A stretch of DNA of 64,000 nucleotides, from assembly GCA_963565915.1 (NCBI GenBank), contig OY751487.1:2666001-2730000 (forward strand), in the 5' to 3' direction. The translations under genes and the position numbers were made by a program. The notes beneath the pieces were generated by a model. It worked only from the letters and a program-made list of their open reading frames with translations, was not told the DNA's origin and searched no databases. Numbering within the stretch: the first letter of the stretch is position 1; each line of letters starts with the position of its first letter. The DNA is from Entoloma clypeatum. Lineage: Eukaryota; Basidiomycota; Agaricomycetes; Agaricales; Entolomataceae. Shown here one piece after another: positions 40,124 to 51,869 of the stretch.

Positions 40124-40680
40124 GATCCAAAAGCATTTAACTTGTACCTAGAACAATTAGTTTGGAAACGAGGGGGAGACATGAAACAGATTGCTGAGTT
40201 GAACGTGCTACTTGCATCAGCCATTCCTCACTCTGAATCTAATCTCTGATATCCGGGAGATGAAGTTTTGTGATATTGCCAAAATGCTGAAACCTCCAGA
40301 ATGAGTGGTTGGACGCATGCCGTAAGGAACTTGATAGCATCAAGCAGCATGATGTCTATGATCTAACACCTTTACTGACTGGATGGAAGGCCATTGGATC
40401 ACGATGGGTCTTTGACATTAAGACTGACAGCTGTAAAAAGGCTTGGCTTGTTGCACAAGGTTCTCACAAATCAAGGGAATCAATTTTGATGAGGTATTCT
40501 CTCCCGTAGTTCAATTCGAGACAGTATGTCTCATGCTCGCTACCGCTGTGCTTGAGAGTTGGGTGATTCTCACGCTTGATGTAACTGCTGCTTTCCTTTA
40601 TGGGAAACTCCAGGAAGAGTTATACATGATGCAACCCAAAGGCTACAAAGTAAAAGGCAAAGAACTTCTTGTTTGGTGCC
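40124..40680 (+). pseudogene. pol: Copia C, reverse transcriptase start (piece 4)
   Basis: Copia RT: ACRKELDSIKQHDVYDLTPL, then GSRWVFDIKTD, AWLVAQG, FDEVFSPVVQFETVCLMLAT and ILTLDVTAAFLYGKLQEELY, with the first catalytic Asp in LDVTAAFLYG. Frameshifts occur near 40440-40500. It is cut at 40680 by the LTR of gypsy F; the YVDD part is not in the window. Confidence 0.87.
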
Positions 40681-41946
40681 TGTTACCATGATAGCCTACA
40701 ACAACAAGTCCAAGGATCAGATCACGTGGGTTTGGACTGGTTCCACAACAAGTCCCTCAATAGGTTGACTTGGTCAAGGTCAACGAGTTCCTCAAGAGGA
40801 TGACTTGGTTCTGGTCTGGCAGAGCTAAGTCCTCGCAAGGCACTTAGTTGGAGAGCGTTCAAAGATAAGACAAAGTAAGCGTTGTTTGCCTAGGTCAAGC
40901 TGAGGATCTTGTTATATCCGTCTCCGAATCTCCGATCCACTCTGATTGTCCTCCGACATTCCGGACATCTGTTACCTCCACATCTCCACACGTTGCCATT
41001 GTGCATTTCATATTCATAACTCCATGCCTTTATGCATTTCATATTCATATTCCCGTTTACTTATGCATCGCCTTTTCTGCATGGTCCGTTGACCGACATC
41101 TCCGATGTTCATTACAGTTGCTGGCAACTTACGCCACAACTCCGGACCTACTCCGACCATCTCCGTAAAGTAATCTCATTTAGGTATTTAAGCTCGTACC
41201 ATACCTGTAGTTCCTCAGTTCGAATATCAACAAAGTTCACTGCTCTACTCCCCGTTCATGCCAGAGATCCTCGCTGTGGTACAATACGCCGACGACATCC
41301 TCATCTACTGCTCTTCCTCCATCATTACCCTTCGACGAGCTCAGTACTGTGTCCGAGTTACAACTGCGACGTCGTCTGACCATTTCCACGTCAACATGTC
41401 TCTCACCGAGATCTTTCCGAGGACCTCCGCACCTCCGACCTCTCCTCCGGCCTCCTGGGGTTGGGGCACCTTATCCGGCAAATGGCGGTGCGACACATGT
41501 GTTGGGGCCGCGTCCCTCCCCTTCGTCGTTCCTCCGCATTTCCGGAGTTCCGCTCTGGTCTCAGTCCTACGTCTGACCTCCGACAGACTCCGACGAAGCT
41601 CCGACTTTTCACCTACTTAACAGACCTCTACTCTAAGGTTACAAGTCTTATATGCATTATCCTACGGCTATAAATAAGTAGATGCTGCGCAGGAGCTAAA
41701 TAAGCCATTGGTTAGATAAATGTTTCAAGGGGGCTGTGGCATAGTAGTCAGAGATAAGGCCTTGAGGCCATGAGTCAGAGATAACAAGTGAAAATGTAGC
41801 TAAAAGGGGAATTGTCCGAGTCATAGCGCTGATAGAGGGGACACATGTCCCAGGGTTGTTGGAGTTAAGTGAAATGGGGTTGGATAGGAATCGAGGGTCG
41901 AAGGGTCGTGTGAAGGTGCATAGGAAGAGGGTGAAAAAGTGTAACA
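40681..41946 (-). repeat. 3' LTR of gypsy F, split by a solo LTR
   Basis: TGTTACCATGATAG ... AAAAAGTGTAACA, with the rc of a purine tract (TTACCCCCCTCTATG) immediately right. It is interrupted at 40910-41622; the two parts total about 550 bp. Confidence 0.75.
40910..41622. repeat. Solo LTR of the B/D family (713 bp)
   Basis: TGTTATATCCGTC ... CACCTACTTAACA flanked by GATCT (40905-40909) and GACCT (41623-41627). It includes TATTTAAG at 41185, the predicted RNA start AGTTCG at 41217 and the ATG ORF at 41258 with VQYADDILIYC. Confidence 0.9.
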
Positions 41947-42914
41947 TTACCCCCCTCTATGCTTGAAGTCACCGGCTTCAATGTTTTCAAGTTGCCATGT
42001 TGTGCATGGCGTCGTCGTCAAATTCGTATGGCTCGCCCTCGAGCTCTGCATAGCCAGAGCCAAGACATTCATAGGTGTAATGTCTGGGCGCTTTCTTTTC
42101 GCACTTTTCACACAAATAGAGTGCGCATTGACACTCAATGTGTCCTTTAGCTCCGCATATGCCGCATTGGCGCCCTTTGTCAATGTGCGGCCATCCTGCA
42201 GGACGGCGCCAAGGTCCGCTCGGGAAGTGAGCGCGCCTGTGTGTGTCAATTTTGTAACCAACACAGTTGGGTTTGCTGGTGAGGTCGATGGGGATCTGAT
42301 ATGAAGAACCGTGCCCTAGTGGGATGGACATGATCGTGCATACGGTTTTTCTTCTGGAGCGTTTAGCAACTCCATAGGATGGTTTCTTTCCTTTCACGTC
42401 AGTCTTGATGTCAGAAAGGCTTCGGTCGCTGGTTAAGGGCAATGCGGATTTGGCGGGGGAAGGGGTACTTGGGGGGTCAGGGTTTCTGATGACGAGGGGA
42501 ACTGGGTCAGGGACAGGGGTGGGTTCAGGGGTGGGTTCGGGGATGGGGACCACTGGGGTGGGAGATCTTAGGGCGGGATTTATGAGTGCGAGCTTGGGGT
42601 AGTTGGAGCGTGTGGGGTTTCAAAATGTTGGTAGACTCTTCTATCTACCAGAAGGTCGGCGTGACTGTCAATGAGGCGGGCAATAGAAGCGGAGGTGTTA
42701 TAATGGTACTCCCGGATAGCAATGAGTGGTGTTTGAGGGTTCGGTTTGGTTCGGTTTTTTGCCCCAAAAACGGGTGGACCGAGACCAGACCGGTCTTTCA
42801 ATCACTCAGAAATATGATAGACCAAGACCGAACTGGGGGAAACTGGTCTTGGCATGTTATTTTGCTTGGACTGGACTGGTCGTAACTACGGTAATACACT
42901 AATAATCTAAAAAC

Positions 42915-43400
42915 ATGTGTTGGGCATGAGACGACACCATTGGACGTGAGTGGGGGGGCCGTTGGGCATGAGTTGAGGCTGTGAGGCGCAAGTGAGGGGC
43001 CGTTGGTTGTGAGAGGAGGCCGCTGGATGCAAGAGTGGGCCGTTGGGCACGAGTGGGGAGCATTGGGCACGAGAAGGTGCCGTTGCACATTAGAGAGGGC
43101 CATTGCGTGCTAGTACAGGCCGTTGGCCATGACTCGTGGCAGTTGGACATGAGGGGCGGCCGTTGGGCACGAAGGGAGGGCGCTGGGCGTTAAAGGGCGC
43201 TGTTGGGTGGTAGAGGAGGCCGTTGGGCATGATGGGCGGCTGTTGGGCGTGCAGGGAGGCTGTTGGGCGTTAGAGGGGGCTGTTGGGCGCTAGTAGGGGC
43301 TGTTGGGCGTGAAGGGGCATTAGAGGGGGGTGTTGGGCACGAAGGGAGGCCGTTGGGCATGAGGGGTAGCTGTTGGGCAGCAGTGGTGGCCATTGGGTGG
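42915..43400. repeat. Minisatellite array 1 of hAT-like element 2
   Basis: About 20-21-bp units on GCCGTTGGGCATGAG, same orientation as the array at 32985-33530. Confidence 0.86.
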
Positions 43401-44494
43401 AAGTGGAGCCAGGTGGAGTGGAGGTGGGGGGAAAAAAAAGAGTGTGGGAAGATTTTGCTCAAGGTCTGATTTATGGTTCGACTTTCGGCAATTGCCGAGA
43501 GTCCTTGTCATGAATGCCGAGCAATTCGCGTCGTTGAAAATTGTGCCGTCAATGCCCAATCCGTGGCACTGAAAGTCCTAAAAATAGTTCTAAACCTATG
43601 TAGAGATACTTAGAAGCTAATAGTAAGTATTTAAACAATTAGATACATGAGATATGTATGGTAGAAAGTCTGTACTGCAAAATGATACACAAAACACACT
43701 GTAAATTGTGATAAACAGTGCATCATGAGTTCCCTCAAACACAAAAACCAGTATTTTCTTGCTTCATCCTTTCCACAACAACTTTAAACTACCTGTAATA
43801 TATATATGCTATTGAATCATTGTATGTGAACCTATTGAGACCCTTCAAATAAAATTAAAGGACTTCCTAAGGTGAATATGAGCAAAGATAGGTCGAAAAT
43901 TTCACCAAAAATTTTTATTTCAGGATTGGATTCTCCTCATTCAGGGGACCTCCCAGCACCTTCATTTTTCAAATTTGGTTCATTCATTAGGGAGATATAA
44001 CACTTTTACTGAAATATGTACATTTGATTATCCCTATCTGATCTGGACTTCTAAAATTTATATAAGGTGTTTCAGAAGGTGAATACATATCCCATATATA
44101 ATTCTATTATCTCAACCTATTATTAGACTATGAGGAAGGGGCCGCGCGCGCCTGTGTGATGCATTCACACCTTGTTTACTATTATTTGGTGGGAGCATAC
44201 ATCACTATATCATAAACATAAAGTCTGTGGCAAAATTTCACAAAATAAATACATAGAAAGTGACATATGATGCTATAATACTTAATTGATATTGTGCACA
44301 AACTGTGTTGCTCCTGTGTAAGACATGTAGGCAGATGTGCGATGTTTTTTGTAAGTGTGTTTACATTTATTTGACACATTTGATGCACGCATGATGCATG
44401 TCCAAATGAGGGCAGGCACAGGCTCTTTGCCCTTGTTTGCTTTTCTGGGCCAAACCCTTTGCCCAGTTTGCCATCTGACTCTGATGCCCAGCCC
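43401..44494. other. AT-rich centre of hAT-like element 2
   Basis: Non-coding. It aligns with 33531-34600 of element 1. No gene is seen. Confidence 0.7.
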
Positions 44495-44940
44495 TCTCAT
44501 GCCCAACGGCCCTCTGTTGCGCCCAACAGTCTCGGCTCACGTCCAACCGCCCTCACTCATGCCCAACAGCCCTTTCTCGTGCCCAACAGGCCTCTCTCGT
44601 GCCCAACGGCCCTCTTTCTTGCCCAATGGTCCCAACTCATGCCCAACGGCTTTGACCCGCGCCCAACGCCCATCACTCGAGCCCAACGGCCCTCTCTCGT
44701 CTCCAACGGCCTTGACTCATGCCTAACACCCTCCATTCACGCCCAATGCTCGACCCATGCCCAACACCCACCACTTGAGCCCAACGGCCCTCTCTTGTCC
44801 CAATGGCCCCCACTGGTGCCCAACGCCCTCGACTCACACCTAATGCCCTCCCTTCATGCCCAACAGCCTCGACTCGCGCGCAACAGCCATCACTTGAGCC
44901 CAACCGCCCCCACTCACATGCAACGGCCCATCCTCACGCC
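44495..44940. repeat. Minisatellite array 2 of hAT-like element 2, inverted
   Basis: Units on GCCCAACGGCCCTCTCTCGT, the complement of array 1. The two arrays could pair as a stem of several hundred bases in a single strand. Confidence 0.86.
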
Positions 44941-45358
44941 CTGTAAATACATATGTAGACCCTGTATTAGCACCCAAAAGACCAGTTTAGACCGGTCTTC
45001 AAAAAAAAAAATTTTGTCAAGACCGGGGCCGTCCCAATTTAGCAAGACTGAGACCGCGGTCTTGGTCTATTTTGGTTCATTTTTTGGTTCAGTCTGGTCC
45101 AGTTCCAGTCCTATTGGACTGAACCTTGAAACACTAGTGATGAGCCCGTATAACGCATTGACCAGGAACTGGTCTGTTTCGTCTTCAAATTGTCTGAGGA
45201 TGTTGTTTTCGTCTTCGGGGTTGGTGAATAGGTTTAAGAGTCAGGATTGTCTGGTGTGTCTGTTGGTGTTGAAGCACACTTCTTCAGGGGAGGCGATACG
45301 GAGGTTGGACATGGTGATGAAAGATGTGGGTGGTTTTCATTCAAAGGTGGTGGGTTTG

Positions 45359-45821
45359 TTTGTAAAGACCCAGTGTCTCTTGAGCTCTTTATAAATTGGA
45401 TTCGGGTTCCCACATGTTATCATGTGCCAATGGATATCCCATCCATTTGACCAAATATTTGTACCCTCTGCCCTGTTGTTTGTGGGTAAGGATCGCTTCC
45501 ACTTTGTACTCGTGTTCTCCTTCAATCAGATCAGGAGGTGGTTTGTGGAAGTTTGGTCTGTGTGTGTCATTTTCCCGATAAGGTGTCAGCAAGGAGGCGT
45601 GAAAAACGGGGTGGATCTTCCATTGTTCTGGAAGTTTCAGTTTGTACGTCAGGAGCTTTCTGGAAGGGTATCCAATTCGGAGGTTCCTTCCTTCTAGCCA
45701 TACCTGTTCTCCTTTTCCAAACGGAGTGAAGCCTCGTGTTGATCTCTCAGCCATCATCTGTGTTATGGTTGACAAACCCATGCAATGCTTAGGCAGAGAG
45801 GCTTAAGTAGCAAAGGCGGAT
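45359..45821 (-). pseudogene. pol: Pol C-terminus of gypsy F: integrase end and chromodomain
   Basis: MAERSTRGFTPFGKGEQVWL, then LPEQWKIHPVFHASLLTPYR and a chromodomain (EHEYKVEAILTHKQQGRGYK; KWMGYPLAHDNMWEPESN). A small deletion lies between PSRKL and LTYKL, and a TAA follows ESNL. It continues at 49139 on the other side of A2. Confidence 0.83.
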
Positions 45822-45836
45822 ACCAAGGAAGAACTC

Positions 45837-48194
45837 GTGCGAAACACTGAAGAAATCCTACAGATCCTATCGGACAATGATTTGTTCCTAAAGGAGAAGA
45901 AGTGTTTATGGGAAGTAACGAAATGTCCTATATTGGGATATGTGGTTGGTGAGGGACGTGTTGAGATGGAAACTGAGAAGGTGGATACAATTCGAAACTG
46001 GCGAGCACCCACATCAAAAAAGGAAGTTCAGAAGTTCCTTGGATTTGCTAACTTCTATCGACGATTTATTGAAGGGTACTCAAACATCGCAAAACCTCTC
46101 ACTGCGCTCACAGGCGGTACGGCATTTACTTGGGGACCAACAGAGCAGCAAGCTTTTGAAGGTCTCATACGGGCAATTACATCGGCACCGGTCTTGGCAT
46201 TACCGAAACCAGAGGGACAGTTCAGGGTTGAAACCGATGCATCAGGCTATGCAATTGGAGCAGTACTCTCTCAGAAGCAAGACGACAAATGGCACCCCAT
46301 CGTGTTCTTGTCGCGGACCATGTCTGCGGCCGAACAGAATTACGAGATATACGACAAGGAACTTCTGGCAGTCGTGGAAGCATTGAAAGATTGGAGACAC
46401 TATCTGCTTGAAGCCAGGGAACGTTTCGAAATCTTGACCGATCACAAGAACCTGGAATATTTCCGTCGCCCTCAGGACCTAAATCAATGACAGCGACGCT
46501 GGAAAATGAAGTTACAAGACTATGACTTCGAATTACGGCATGTGCCCGGCAAGACCAATGCAAAAGTGGACATCCTGTCACGCTTACCCTGGTATGAAGT
46601 GGAACTCGAACCACAGGACAGTGACCAAATGCTCAAGGAGGGACTATTCTTGAAACGGTTGGAATCAGAAGATGTGGTACAAATGGAGATGTTCACGGAG
46701 GAACAATTCTTTGAAGGGGGTGAAACATCTGATTTCATCAAAATTGGAAACATCACGACCATTGAAAATCCGTGGATCACATGCATCAAGGGTTCAAACC
46801 GCATGGAGACAGAAGTAGCGCAGGGCCTAAAAAAGAATCCTCATTGGTATCAGCAGGAGAATGGGATCACCTATGCAGGAGAACGAGTCTATGTCCCGCC
46901 AGACCCACAATTACGACAAGAATTGATGTTCGAGTCACACGATGCACCAGTGGCTGGACATCCAGGACAGTACCGGACACATGAACTCCTCACTCGCACC
47001 TACTGGTGGCCTACCATACTGTATGATGTGAAGAAGTATGTGAAGGGTTGCGACACTTGTCAACGCAACAAGATTAACCGACAAAAGCGACATGCTCCGC
47101 TACATCCCCATGCAGCACCAAGTCACCCATGGGAAGACATAGGAATCGACGTCGTGGGACCGATACCAGAATCTGATGGAAAAAACGCAATTCTGGTCAT
47201 CACGGATAGACATTCGAAGATGCTTCACCTCATTCCGACAACCGTGGAACTATCGGCTGAAGGATTAGCCAAGATCTATCGGGATCAGATATGGAAGCTT
47301 CATGGGATCCCCAAGAAGATCATCAGCGATAGGGGACCGCAGTTCGCCGTGAAGTTCATGGAGATACTCTGCCGCATGTTAGGGATCAAGAGGAACCTGT
47401 CCACTGCATACCACCCACAGACTGATGGACAGGCCGAGCGATCACATCAGGAAACGGAAGTGTTCTTACGAAACTTTGTCAACCATCTACAGGATGATTG
47501 GGCTGAATGGATCGCAATCGCAGAGTTCCAGTACAATGACAAAGAACATCAGGCAACGAAGCACACCCCATTCTACCTCAATTACGGTTTACATCCATGG
47601 AAGGGAGAGCTCGTGTTAGAAGATACCAATCCGGCTGCCAACAACTTCTTGAAAAAACTCAAACAGGCACGAGAAGAAGCCAATGCAGCGCTGAAACAAG
47701 CACAGGATCAGATGAAGAAGACAGTTGACACACGGAGAAGCCCGTCTCGGAACTACCGCATTGGAGACAAGGTGTGGCTGGAAGGGACTAACATCAGGAC
47801 CGATCGCCCCTCAAAGAAACTTGACGCACTCCGACATGGACCATTCAAAGTCCTAGAGAAGAAAGGAGTTAGCGCGTACCTTCTTGATCTTCCGAAGACT
47901 TGGAAGATGATTCACCCTGTGTTCAACGAGACCCTGTTGTCACCATATGAAACTCCGAAGTACGCCATCCAGGAAAAGAAACCAGCCCCTGATCTGATCA
48001 TCGTCGAAGGACGAGAAGAGTACCATGTGTCTACGATCCTAGACTCTCAAAAGTTCCGTGGAAAGATCCAGTACCTCGTCCAGTGGGAAGGATATGGTCC
48101 AGAGGGAAGCGCGTGGGGACCTCGAGCTAATGTTCAGAACGCTCAAGATTTGATCCGTGATTTCCATCGGCAGAACCCGTCTCGTCCACGATAA
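45837..48194 (+). pseudogene. pol: Pol of A2: RT end, RNase H, integrase, chromodomain
   Basis: 45837-46490 gives the end of RT and RNase H (ETDASGYAIGAVLSQ; DHKNLEYFRRPQDLNQ), then one TGA at 46488-46490 (CAA in A). From 46506 to 48194 the frame is open for 562 residues. It has the zinc-binding domain ([28 protein letters not shown]), core ([34 protein letters not shown] with all three acidic residues) and a chromodomain ([20 protein letters not shown]). Apart from the single stop and the missing 5' half it looks well preserved. Confidence 0.9.
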
Positions 48195-48327
48195 AAGATG
48201 AGTTCTCAAAACCCATGGCAGCATCGACCTCATCAGTCAACCACACACCGAGTTCCCCGCTCTAGTCTTCTCCCTGCCCAATATAGCCACCCCATTCTAC
48301 TTCTATCTCTCCACCATCCTCACCGCC

Positions 48328-48639
48328 ATGTCTACCACCACCACTACCTCCACTTCCACCGCCGACATCAACCCCGCCATCACCGCCCTTATGAACGAAG
48401 CGCTCTCCATGAGAGACCAAATCCACGCCCTCGAAACTTCCCTCGCCGACCTCCTTCATCGCCAGATGCATATCCGGCTTCACTCGCTGTCCAATCTCCC
48501 CATCGCCCCGACTCCCAAGGAAAAACAAATTCTTGGAAATTACACCAGCACCCTCGTGATCGAGAATCAACGTATTCGGCTGGCTATGTATCAAAGGCCT
48601 CGAACTCGCCATAGCCATCAACGAGGAGTTGATATATGA
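48328..48639 (+). pseudogene. Accessory ORF of family A, copy A2 (frame-shifted end)
   Basis: Same start as 6132-6503 (MSTTTTTSTSTADINPAI). A short insertion near 48585 shifts the end, so ...IRLAMYQRPRT replaces ...IRLAVKGLELA. The original frame resumes up to GWGQ near 48702. Confidence 0.75.
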
Positions 48640-48737
48640 TTGGAGTCTCAAGGAGAGTCCGAACTGGTCCGATCCCGGCAACAACGAGGGATGGGGACAG
48701 TGACTCTGTGAGGACACAGAGCTTGGAGAGGGGAACA

Positions 48738-49138
48738 TGTTACGGACTCTACGGTATGAGGACCACGTCATATCTTTTACTTATCGGCCCGACTCGGCGC
48801 CCTCTTACAAACTCACTATGTCTAATATCTACTTTTGCAACCTTCGATTCCCAGTCTGACTCATTACATTACTTCATCATCCCCTTTAGTATACTTCGCT
48901 CCCGCGCTGACTCGCTTTCCGCAGTCAGCTTACTCACTGTACATAGCCTTCCGCAGTCGCCTTACTCATGCGCACTGCCTTCCGCAGTACTGACTCATCC
49001 GCTACCGCCTATAGCCAGTACCTATATAAACCTCCTGTACTATAGTAGATTCCTTAGATTTAGCAGTCACTTTGCTCTTCGCCTTTCCACTTCCTGCATA
49101 CTCTGCCCGAACCTTGGAACAGTTTGTTAAGCATAACA
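48738..49138 (+). repeat. 3' LTR of gypsy A2 (401 bp)
   Basis: TGTTACGGACTC ... GCATAACA; close match to 6538-6939. A purine tract (GGAGAGGGGAAC) precedes it. Confidence 0.92.
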
Positions 49139-49421
49139 ATCTGACGGGCTAGTTTGTGCACTGCCAGTGCTTCCTCTCTTGCTTGTTTTAGCTCTTTGAG
49201 CTGTTCCTCTATGCTTGGCACATTTGTCTTGTCAAATGCCAATGGTATGTCTCTTGGTTCGTATCCCATTATTAGATAGAATGGGGATCATTTCATTGTG
49301 GAGTGGGTCCTCTGATTGTGACAGAACTCCATTGTTGAGTTGTGATCGTGCCATGTTTCAGGATTGTTCAAACAGAACATCCGGAAATAGATTTCAAGTT
49401 CTTGATTTGCATGTTCCGTTT
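49139..49421 (-). pseudogene. pol: Gypsy F integrase core fragment
   Basis: It reads [36 protein letters not shown], a stop, then SPFYLIMGYEPRDIPLAFDK and a helical linker ([20 protein letters not shown]). This is the part of integrase directly before the segment at 45821. The junction to the LINE is at about 49421, just before the catalytic Glu motif. Confidence 0.82.
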
Positions 49422-50587
49422 AAAAATGTGGATTTCTTCCAGTTTGGAGAGACCCCCTAGCAGACTGACCAGGTTGGAGAACCTGTGTCTGATGGCTAAG
49501 GTTTCAGTGTCGTCAGAGACTGCGAGGCCACCAGCCGCCCAGTCTTTGTTGATGGAGTATCCCATGTGCCAGGTTTCCCAAGCTGCAACAGCTTGATGGC
49601 CCGATGCTAGGGAGGGAACGGCCGTGTCAGTGACAATGACGGCGGATTTGTTGGAGCAGATGTTGGCATCGAACACCTTGTTAAGGGTGATGAGGCGCAG
49701 TTTCCTGGCTTCGGCACGCTCCTTAGCGGTTTTGCCGCAGATAAGAGTGATGTCGTGGATGATGCGGTCGGGGAAGCGGTCTAGGACGTGTTTCCCTGGC
49801 TCGTTGTAATTGTTGAAGGGTGATAGGGGGACAGTCATGTTTGCACGGTATGCCCAGATATCAACGAGGGGGGATTTAAGATTATACATACAGTAAATTC
49901 CGGGGAGTACCATGGTCGTTCTGAGGGGTCTTCCTCATCGCATACCATGACGGTCATGTGTCATGGTGCAAGAGAGTGCATACGGACACGGTTTCTGCAG
50001 GAGAGCTTCTTTAGGTGCAGATGCACCGGGGGCAGACCGGCAAGGGATTCGACTGCCCCTGTGGGGGTGGTACGGAAGGCGCCCAGGATCCACAGGGCTG
50101 CGCGCCGCTGGACTCTGGAGATAGACTTGATGACTCCCTTATTACGGGCACCATCAAAGTTCCATAGATTAGCACCATATAGGGCGATCGGTAGAATACA
50201 TGATCAGTATAGGGTGCGTTTGTGCTTGGACATAAGTCCTCGGACTGAGTTACCTAGTGATAATAAGGCTCCCGTTGCAGAGAAGGCCTTAGTGGCATAT
50301 CATTTAGCATGCTCAGTGAAGAGTAGCTTTCGATCAAAGAAGAAGCTCAGGTACCTCCAGAAGGTTTTGGGAACAAGAGGGGAGTCGCCGGTGAAGGGCG
50401 CATATCCTAGGTCAACCGGGGGGTTATCGTCACCATTCTTTCTGGAGAAATGGAACACCTCTGACTTGGAGTGCTCAAGGACTAGCCCTAGGGCTGAAGT
50501 CAACTCAAACAGACACTTGTATGCCTTTTTTAGTTTGGCAAGGTTTTCTTTCCATGTCTCAGATTGGACTATGATGGTCCTGTCATC
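49421..50587 (-). pseudogene. LINE, part 1: RT end, linker and RNase H
   Basis: The end of a non-LTR retrotransposon ORF2. Right after the solo LTR comes DDRTIIVQSETWKENLAKLK, the strand following the catalytic motif. Next is a thumb/linker (ELTSALGLVLEHSKSEVFHF; GANLWNFDGARNKGVIKSIS), then an RNase H-like domain (SAVIVTDTAVPSLASGHQAV; STEXWAA-like INKDWAAGGLAV). A few stops are present. No poly-A tail is visible at the left end. The presence of RNase H suits the Tad/I groups. Confidence 0.82.
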
Positions 50588-51297
50588 TGTTATATACCAT
50601 TCTAGCTCCAACAACCTCCGATCATCTCCGATCAATTCCGATATTCCAGACATCCATTACCTCCGCATCTCCGCACGTTGCCATCGTGCATTTCATATTC
50701 ATAACTCCATGCCCTTATGCATTTCATATTCATATTCCCATTTACTTATGCATCGCCTTTTCCGCATGGTCCGTTGACCAACATCTCCGATGTTCGTTAC
50801 AGTCGCTGGCAACTTACGCCACAACTCCGGACCTACTCCGACCATCTCCGTAAAGTAATCTCACTTAGGTATTTAAGCTCGTACCATACCTGTAGTTCCT
50901 CAGTTCGAATATCAACAAAGTTCACTCCTCTACTCCCCGTTCATGCCAGAGATCCTTGCCGTGGTACAATACGCCGACGACATCCTCATCTACTGCTCTT
51001 CACCCTTCGACAAGCTCAGTACTGTGTCCGAGTCACAACTCCGACGTCGTCCAACCATTTCCACGTCAATGTGTCTCTCACTGAGATCTTTCCAAGGACC
51101 TCCGCACCTCCGACCTCTCCTCCGACCTCCTGAAATTGGGACACCTTATCCAACAAACGGCGGCGCAACACATATGTTGAAGCCACGTCCCTCCCCTTCG
51201 TCGTTCCTCTGCATTTCCGGAGTTCCACTCCGGTCTCAGCCCTACATCCGACCTCCAACGGACTCCGACGAAGCTCCGACTTTTCACCTACTTAACA
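50588..51297. repeat. Solo LTR of the B/D family (710 bp) in LINE RT
   Basis: TGTTATATACC ... CTTAACA with a perfect TCATC duplication (50583-50587, 51298-51302). The duplicated bases are part of the codons for the catalytic YVDD of the LINE. It contains the VQYADDILIYC ORF from 50943, truncated by a small deletion. Confidence 0.95.
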
Positions 51298-51302
51298 TCA
51301 TC

Positions 51303-51869
51303 CACATAAGAAATGAGGCTAGCCTGTGACAGTTTGGCGTGGAACGCGTACATCAACGGGGCGAGATAGATGGATGATAGCACCGGAGACAGGGCAGAGC
51401 CCTGTCCTACGCCAATGTCCACAGAGAAGAGGTCTGAGAGGTCGTCCTCCCAGGCGTATTGGGTTTGCCTCCCTATTAAATGATTGGAGAAGAACTCCAC
51501 GACAATATCGGGGAATCCCATCCTATCTAATATGAGCGAGATAACCGAGTGGTTAAGAGAGGGGAAGTATTGTGCCAAATCGATGGCTACAACACTCGTC
51601 TTGAGTTTCCTTGACCACCCTGCACGAATGAGGTGGGTGAGGAATTGTCCGGCGTCTTCAGTGGAGTTCTGTCGAACCCCTCCGAATTGACCTGGGTGTA
51701 GCAGTCCATAGCAGGCCAGTTCCCACTGCAGTCTGTTAGCTATAGCTTTCTCAAATAGTTTGCCCAGGGTGTTTAGGAGCACGATGGGGCAAAATGCTTT
51801 GGGAACGTCATATGCCGGCTTATTTGGTTTAGGAATAATGACGGTCATTGAGATTTTGAATGCGTCGGG
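51303..51869 (-). pseudogene. LINE, part 2: reverse transcriptase core
   Basis: RT of a non-LTR element: SMTVIIPKPNKPAYDVPKAF, PIVLLNTLGKLFEKAIANRL, the motif-A Asp in AIDLAQYFPSLNHSVI, GVGQGSALSPVLSSIYLAPL and ISYVDD at the edge of the solo LTR. It continues at 50587 (left) and at 59243-59159 (right, N-terminal side) after removal of the solo LTR and gypsy E. The piece itself is open. Confidence 0.88.

Larger units (their letters stand above)
42727..45136. mobile_element. Large hAT-like non-autonomous element 2 (2410 bp)
   Basis: The ends are TGGTGTTTGAGGGTTCGG and GGACTGAACCTTGAAACACTA, flanked by GCAATGAG (42719-42726) and GTGATGAG (45137-45144), an imperfect 8-bp duplication. It has two minisatellite arrays in opposite orientation (about 42915-43400 and 44495-44940) with an AT-rich centre between them. 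The accessory ORF of gypsy F reads on across it. It has no transposase gene. Confidence 0.87.
41987..45312 (-). pseudogene. 3' accessory ORF of gypsy F (zinc-knuckle protein), split
   Basis: It lies downstream of pol on the element strand. It starts MSNLRIASPEEVCFNTNRHT at 45312 and continues across hAT-like element 2 (42727-45136) as IAIREYHYNTSASIARLIDS. After a frameshift near 42585 it is Pro-rich (VPIPEPTPEPTPVPDPVPLV) and ends with two Cys/His motifs: CGICGAKGHIECQC and CEKCEKKAPRHYTYEC. One TGA lies near 45250. Related proteins with paired zinc knuckles accompany gypsy elements in agaric genomes as far as I know; RNA binding is a reasonable inference. Confidence 0.72.
45822..49138 (+). 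mobile_element. Gypsy A2: 5'-truncated second copy of family A
   Basis: It starts inside the RT at ACCAAGGAAGAACTCG (A: 2031) and runs to the end of the 3' LTR. It preserves the uninterrupted integrase sequence where A has the Tc1 insertion. It lies between two pieces of gypsy F. Because its 5' part is missing, no target duplication can be shown. Confidence 0.9.
41947..49421 (-). mobile_element. Ty3/gypsy element F remnant with nested insertions
   Basis: A minus-strand gypsy of another lineage. The 3' LTR (40681-41946), a zinc-knuckle accessory ORF (41987-45312), the integrase C-terminus with chromodomain (45359-45821) and a piece of integrase core (49139-49421) are visible. It is cut by hAT-like element 2 and by A2, and ends where the LINE begins. 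Gag, RT and the 5' LTR are not in the window. Confidence 0.8.
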
